A stretch of 64,000 nt of DNA from Ciona intestinalis (taxonomy: Eukaryota > Chordata > Ascidiacea > Phlebobranchia > Cionidae). The notes below the pieces were generated by a model. It saw only the letters and a list, made by a program, of their open reading frames with translations. It was not told where the DNA came from and did no database searches. The first letter of the stretch is position 1. The number at the start of each line of letters is the position of its first letter. This document shows, one piece after another, positions 58,233 to 64,000 of this stretch. A program made the translations under genes and the position numbers. The DNA is taken from positions 7,470,512-7,534,511 of the forward strand of contig NC_020166.2 in the NCBI RefSeq assembly GCF_000224145.3, in the 5' to 3' direction.

Positions 58233-59235
58233 AGATTCTCGCTATCCGGTTACATAGTTTTTTTATCGGAACATCAGCGCGATAATAGCTAAAGTACAGT
58301 TGTATCTGCATTGTGACATCATTTAGAAATCACCACACATTCCATAAATTGGACAATTAAGCTTGTGCGGGAACAATTTTGATGCAAAAGTAAAACTATA
58401 TTCATTGGACCTTAATTCGGTTTCCAAATGAATACACACTTGTGACTTAGTGAGTAAGCAAATGCATAGCGCTTCCGTAAATAATATGACTCCGGACCCA
58501 TTTAAAATTGGTTAGTCCCCGTAATTTAACACAGTTTCAAAATGAAGGTAAAATAACAAAAATACCACCCAAATCCATGGTTAAAAATGATATATTATTT
58601 AGTATACACGAAGACAGCTTGTTTATGTGGTTACACAAATAAAAAAAAGTGCACAGCCGCGCTGAACAAGAAACTCCCAAGTCTTTATTCGGTTCAAATG
58701 AATAATGGCGATATGCGGTTTTCTTTGAAACACCTTTACTCCGACTCTGGAAAACAAGTGTTCGAATTAGTTTATTTAAACTTTTCCAACTCTCTCAGCT
58801 TTCTCACGTGTATATGTATAAGGTAAAGGAAAACTAGACACCTTTAGCACATAATATCCAAATATTTGTTCGTATTTTAAGCAATTAATAACGGTCTATG
58901 GGAGTTATGAGGATCTGGTTTTATAATTCTTTGAATGTTCTTTGTTTACTATCAAGTGGGACAAAAAAAATAGAATGAAAAGTTGTCCCATATCCCCCAC
59001 CCCACTACACCATTGCAGAAACGCCATGAAAAAGTTGCTAATGGATAATATACGCGAACAGATACCAAGGTACCTGTAAGATACGCATTAAATTAAATTG
59101 CGCATTAACAAGTCACGCATGTGCGGTGTTTAACGTACGGAAACTTCGTAAATCTTTAACTTAAGGAAGCAAATTGTTTGGGCAATATTAGGTTGATAAA
59201 AATTTAAACAACAAACAAACTTTTACGCAACACTG
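58233..59235. other. Spacer between convergent genes E and the claudin-like gene
   Basis: One MITE at 58812. An 80-codon open frame at 58587-58826 (plus) runs into that MITE and has no family likeness, so it is not called. Confidence 0.45.
58812..59010. mobile_element. MITE copy
   Basis: Left TATATGTATAAGGTAAAGGA, right CCCATATCCCCCACCCCACT. Confidence 0.75.
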
Positions 59236-61830
59236 CTATATATAACTCCTACCAAATGTCTTGTAAGCTTTGATCCCCAGTATTCCAGCTACCAAAGCCA
59301 ATATGGCGCCCAGCAGTGTCATTCCGAAGCTATAGCCCAAGGTAACAGTGGAGGAAACGCTGAAGAAAAATGAAACAGCGACTGCGATCCCAACGACTGA
59401 GAAGAATGCTGTCGACGTATAAAACATGGTTTATATTAAAAAATACAAGTGGTCCTGGTTTTAAAGGGACGGTGCTTTTATTTTAATAGTTGTAGACTAG
59501 AGACTAGAGAGCTGTCGACTTTTATAACACCAATTTTGCTTTTACGATCGTACCGTTTTTTGTTAGGGTGGGGTAAAATAGGACATGATTTTAACCACAT
59601 CGTATAATAGGAACCCAACATTATCCCATTTTACCCCATAGTAATATATATGGCCGATTGTATGAATAAATGTAACTAGCTTTACCCTCGCAGGACCAAA
59701 ACACCACAGTCCATAACACGGGTGTTCTGTTTCATATACACTTCGGGCCAGCTTACGAGTTATGTGTATGTTACTTTGTGGGTGAATATTTTGGAGGGAT
59801 TTTTATTACATTTGGCTGATAACTTGTAAAACCTATTAATGACCACTGGGTTGGAGCAATTGTCGTTAAGGTTCGCCTTGCTCAAAGACAAATATGCCCA
59901 CAACGGTAACAGCGACTGCCTCATTATTTTTCTTCTTCTTACTTTGTCTCTAAGCCGGATAATTATGTTTTATTACGAGACGCCACTGGAAAAAAACGTC
60001 AGCCTAATCAAAACACTGAACAACCATTAAAATTAATTCAGTGCTGCTTTAATCAGTCGGATTATAACTCAATGCTTACGTTTCCTATGGAAACAATAAC
60101 TCTGATCGTACTAATGAGTGTATCCGGGATGTTAAGATGTTAGACAATGCATGTATTCCTCATATCCTTGTCTTATTGTTCATATCCTGGTGCTTACAGA
60201 ATGCAATACAGACGGAAAATGACAAATGCAGTACCGGCTGAAGTTGAATGCACTGTACGCGCACTCTTTGCTAACGAAAACATATTGGTGTATAGCATTT
60301 AACCAAGACTTAAGAGCGGGCAAAACCGTTTTCCAAGACAAAATTCCGATGTTTTACAAATATAATTAACGACCTAGCGTAGGCTATACTTTTAATTGAT
60401 CAGCTTTTTTAATCCAACTATATGACATGGTGTAGAAACTTCTGAACAATCCATTTGTAACTTTGATGAAATTTTACAAACCTGATACAATAGAGAGTAC
60501 GGATCCACCCAAAATCAGGTTTTTCTTTGGACCAGAACACCCGCACCCAACCCCAACTAAAATTACTCCGACAAATTCCATTATGAACGAGAGAACTAAC
60601 AATGCCAGAGCTGCCGATAACTTTGCCGGACGACTGACTGCAAAGAAGTAGTTTTACAAATAAAAATCGCCCACAAACGTAGGATTAATATAACTTTAAT
60701 TAAGCATAGAAATTAATAACAGAAAAATATAATTTTATAGTTGTATTTATAAACTTTACATGGCAAGCTAGATCAGGTGGTTAATTTCGGTAGGTTAACT
60801 CAAGTTTCAGAACACTATTAATATAAAAATAACTTAATTGTTTGTCCCGTCTTTCCCCACATTGCATTTTTGTATAGGATTTCGTTGCTAAACTTTAAAA
60901 GGTTTTGTTTTAATTCAGCAATTTATACTTTAGGGTTCATTAAAATTTAACATACCGATATAATACCAAAATAATATATGAAAATTGTATTCGAAATTCA
61001 GTCACACTTGGAGATAATTTATGAGAAGTGTCTTAGTGTAGGCCTATATATAGTAATACCCAAAATATGTAAACTTTGTTAATCAATATTATCCATTGTC
61101 TGTTATTACTAGTTGATATGCATTTGTAAAATACAATATTTATTATTTGATGTTTGAACAATAACCATCAATGTTTAATCACATTTTTTTTATATAATAT
61201 TATAATGTGGGTATAACATGTAAAAACTATAGCAGTGTAGGGCAAGAAAAGAATGCCTAAACTTGTTTTTCGAAGCGTTTAATATTATTTCGTGATATTT
61301 ACGCGTATTTATAATAAAAAAAATCATTTATTGAATAAATGATTTTTAATATAATGAAACTCAGTTATTATTCAAAACTAACAAGGATTCTTAACTGTCC
61401 CGTCTTGTTTGTTTTCGAATTTGTAAAATTACACCGGTTGTGCGAATCGCCAAATAACTCCTTGTGTGTTTTGATATCTTTTTGGGAATTGCTAATTAAT
61501 AAAGATATGATAGTACTAATTCCAGGTATCACCCAAATAACGTCATATATTTTTATTTTGAAAGTATTGGGCAAAATGTGATTTAGTGTCCCCACTCTAA
61601 TATACAACATAAACCCGCTATTTCACTATAAGGGGTATAGATGGAATACAGTTGTTGAAGTCAAAGCGTTGCTTACCGTAACTTATACATGTAGAATAAC
61701 CACATGCGCCCAACAAGCCCCACGAAGCGTTTGTTGCGATTATCCATGCCGGAGTTACGAAGCCGATTAATATAAAGAGTCCTCCGAGGCTCATGTTGAC
61801 AATAGACGCGATCTGGAGATTTCTTGTCAT
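59236..61830 (-). CDS. Four-transmembrane claudin/PMP22-like protein
   Basis: Exons 61677-61830 (ATG), 60482-60637, 59236-59408 (stop) encode about 160 residues. TM1 IASIVNMSLGGLFILIGFV; a short first loop with W, then ASWGLLGACGYSTC, which recalls the claudin W-GLW-C-C signature with GLL for GLW; TM2 LSAALALLVLSFIMEFVGVI; TM3 GSVLSIVSAFFSVVGIAVAV; TM4 GMTLLGAILALVAGILGI; a short tail TFGRSYI. Claudins seal tight junctions; PMP22 relatives have other membrane roles. The loop between Cys and TM2 is shorter than in typical claudins, so a small exon between 60638 and 61676 may be missing. Phases (1/1) do allow direct joining. Confidence 0.75.
59561..59652. mobile_element. Short MITE remnant in the claudin-like gene intron
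   Basis: TTAGGGTGGGGTAAAATAGG and ATTATCCCATTTTACCCCAT are the two ends with only about 45 bp between. Confidence 0.7.
59665..59930 (-). repeat. SINE copy in the claudin-like gene intron
   Basis: The complement of GAATAAATGTAACTAGCTTT at the tail, ACTGGGTTGGAGCAATTGTC, then CCCACAACGGTAACAGCGA toward a lost head. Confidence 0.75.
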
Positions 61831-62690
61831 GTTTAAGAGAAGTGAGCAAACGTAAAACTAAGTAAAATCGTAAAAAATCAGTTGTTTTCTGCAAAGTACT
61901 TCCACAAAATGAGGAGTGAAATAAACATGAACTGATCTTGCAAAATTGCATACGCTGCATTTAAAAACTAGGCATAACTTTTGAAAACAAACGTTAAAAA
62001 AAATGATGATTGCTAGTGCATCACTGCATCACCAGACACTGTTAACGAAATTATCTGAATCTTTGTTTTAACAACTACGCTTTGCGGATAGCTGCGCCTC
62101 AACTGGCTGAAATAAACAATTTGCTTTAGACAAATGCGTAAATCTGCTTGTGAAGAAGGCATTGGAATGAACAATTGTGACGTTGACAAAATATATTCAT
62201 GAGAGAAAAAGGCTGCTGATGTCGTATAGCTATAAGCCGATGCATTCATTCGAATACAAACGAAGTCGGTTTTGTATTCCATATGATTTTATTTTATTTA
62301 TTTTTTTTTACTTGAAGATCGAATTGCAGCTGTTTTATATGTTTTCTTACTCTCTCAAAAGAGTCTTGCTTACAGAATACCGACAGAGTTATCTGCTATA
62401 ACAGCTATAACCATAGAAAGTATCACACTTGCTAGGTTTATTCCGTTTAATAGGCATTGTGTTACCGTTGTTACCGTGTGTGTATTGACATTTTTTTGCA
62501 AAGAGTCTAAGGGAATACTGAGATAATAAAATGTCTGCCCAATAATTAGTGGGGCGTTTCTGTCGTATATAAATAACTTATAGCGCCTTCTGCCTTAACC
62601 GATTTCTGTTTTTCCTTGCCTTGATACCACAAAGAGTTTATACTAACGCTGGGAAGTTTCCATACACAATTCGATTAAATATAGTTTCAC
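61831..62690. other. Upstream region of the claudin-like gene
   Basis: Minus-strand promoter expected next to 61830. No exon or repeat recognised. Confidence 0.4.
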
Positions 62691-63160
62691 CTTTTGTCGG
62701 GGCGCGAGTGCATGTAACCGAGAGGTAATAGGTGCAAGGCCTGTCCATGCTACCATTGTGGGCGTATGTGTTCTTGAACAAGACATTTAACGGCAGTTGC
62801 TTCAACCCAGTGGTAATTAATTGGTTGTTTAAATTATTAGGCTTACATAAAAAAGGGGAAAAATCAACAAAAAATAATCACCTATAAAGTAACATAGGAC
62901 ACCTTTAACAAATAATTTCCAAATATCTTGATCGTATTTTAAACAATTAACAACGATCTATATGAAAGCCATGAGGATAGGGTTTTATAATCTTTGAATT
63001 TTCTTTGTTTACTACCAAATGGGACAAGAAAATAGACGGAAAAGATGTCCTATCTTCCCCCAACCGACAATATATGGTAACTCGTAAACCGCCAAATGGT
63101 GTATAAACACCCGTGTTATAACGACTGACGTTTTCCGGCCACGCGAGGATAAAGTAAGTT
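62690..63160 (+). repeat. SINE copy interrupted by a MITE
   Basis: SINE part 1 (62690-62893): GAGGTAATAGGTGCAAGGCC, GCTACCATTGTGGGCGTATG, CACCTATAAAGTAACATA. SINE part 2 (63076-63160): GGTAACTCGTAAACCGCC to GCGAGGATAAAGTAAGTTA. Confidence 0.8.
62894..63075. mobile_element. MITE inserted in a SINE
   Basis: GGACACCTTTAACAAATAAT to CCTATCTTCCCCCAACCGAC. The SINE reads on directly across it. Confidence 0.8.

Positions 63161-63163
<3 letters not shown>

Positions 63164-63194
<31 letters not shown>
63164..63194. repeat. (CA)n microsatellite
   Basis: About 15 CA units directly after the SINE tail. Confidence 0.9.
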
Positions 63195-63197
<3 letters not shown>

Positions 63198-63611
63198 TGT
63201 GGGCAATGGCCAAATGCTACTAAATGTTTGCAACGTCACACGCCTAAACTTGAAAATATATTAAATACTAAAGTGACTTACCAATTAGAGAACACCCAAG
63301 TTTAAATACATATACTACATGTTGTTGTAAAATGTAGAAATTTATATACCCATATAAACCGATTAAATGATTTATTATATGCTTATATACGTGCACTCGC
63401 AAATTGACAGGTACACAATTAAATGCAAAACAAAATCGAGAAAAAATATGCTCTATGTATGGTTTAGTTAAAATGCTAATTTTATTTTTATTTTATTTAT
63501 ACATAGTTTTTTTTAGGCGCACAGCAACTTTGTTAACATTTAATAAGAAATTCCCAGTCATTACGGTTAATGTAGTTCGTCTTACGGTTTTATTGGAAAC
63601 TTGACTTAATG
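63195..63611. other. Unassigned spacer
   Basis: AT-rich. A 66-codon open frame at 63404 has no support. Confidence 0.4.
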
Positions 63612-63816
63612 TGTATAGTAGGGTTGGTGGAAGATGGGACACCTTTAACACGTATTATCCAAATATCCTGATCGGGATTTAAACATTTAACAACGGTCTA
63701 TGGGAGTCCTGAGGTTACAGTTTTATAGTTCTTTGAATGTTCTTTGTTTACTATCAAATGGGACGAGAAAATAGAATGAAAAGCTGTCCCATCTTCCCCC
63801 AACCTACTATATATAG
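63612..63816. mobile_element. MITE copy
   Basis: Left TATAGTAGGGTTGGTGGAAG, right CATCTTCCCCCAACCTACTA; the inner segment is close to consensus (AACGGTCTATGGGAGTCCTG). Confidence 0.9.
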
Positions 63817-63879
63817 TAACTTTTTAGCAAGAATCAAACGTTAAAGCGACGCTTAATTCGAATCTTACAACGTTTAGTA

Positions 63880-64000
63880 CTGGAAGGTAAGATGGGACAC
63901 CTTTAACTTATAATATCCAATTATCATGTTCGTAATTTATACAATTAACAACAACGGTATAGGGCTTAGTAATTCTTCGAATGTTCTTTATTTACTACTA
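63880..64000. mobile_element. MITE copy cut by the window end
   Basis: Left TGGAAGGTAAGATGGGACAC; continues past 64000. Confidence 0.8.

Noticed and set aside
58587-58826. 79-codon plus-strand frame
   Set aside because: It starts in intergenic sequence, ends inside a MITE and has no recognisable motif.

Overview
The window is eukaryotic and looks like a tunicate, most likely a Ciona (intestinalis/robusta type) chromosome segment. It is AT-rich and intron-rich, with compact genes, recognisable SEC62 and PP2A B'' orthologues, and dozens of short terminal-inverted-repeat elements and tRNA-headed SINEs of the kind reported from Ciona. Gene models below were made by hand from splice sites, codon phase and family similarity. 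No search was run, so species and gene names rest on recognition.

Layout. (1) 0.4-10.0 kb, minus strand: a PPP2R3-type PP2A regulatory subunit. It is interrupted by assembly gaps and by a duplicated contig end, and its 3' part lies beyond the left edge. (2) 10.5-13.2 kb, minus: a small gene of unknown function. (3) 13.9-19.3 kb, plus: SEC62, complete in nine exons, divergent from gene 2. (4) 21.6-24.3 kb, plus: a cysteine-containing protein with a signal peptide and a hydrophobic, GPI-like tail. (5) 25.4-30.9 kb, minus: a secreted mosaic of trefoil domain, Thr-rich linker, second trefoil, mucin-like region and trypsin-like protease. (6) 33.7-49.4 kb, plus: eight tandem three-exon genes for tiny secreted peptides of 65-93 residues. 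(7) 50.2-51.2 kb, plus: a small secreted helical protein. (8) 52.1-58.1 kb, plus: a His-rich repeat protein ending in a GOLD (p24/TMED-like) domain and a membrane anchor. (9) 59.2-61.8 kb, minus: a four-transmembrane claudin/PMP22-like protein. From 62 kb to the end only repeats were seen.

The most unusual part is 33.7-58.1 kb, where ten consecutive genes on one strand all begin with a signal peptide. The eight small genes share intron phases (2, then 1), an E-[LVI]-V motif at the end of the signal peptide, a short second exon usually with a YN[VI] core, a last exon starting with Asp, and a common sequence around the poly(A) signal. The part of exon 1 just after the signal peptide is unrecognisably different between close copies and is often strongly basic or Pro-rich. 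A conserved leader and tail around a diversified cationic middle is what a defence-peptide or recognition-peptide family would look like. That function is inference only. The following two genes share an LHxHV helical motif with each other, so they may be a second local expansion.

Repeats. One short inverted-terminal-repeat family (TIR close to GGGTGGGGAAGATGGGAC) has over thirty copies, almost all right of 19.8 kb. Two hAT-like elements with perfect 8-bp target duplications, one TTAA-type element nested in a MITE, and about a dozen tRNA-derived SINE pieces make up most of the rest.
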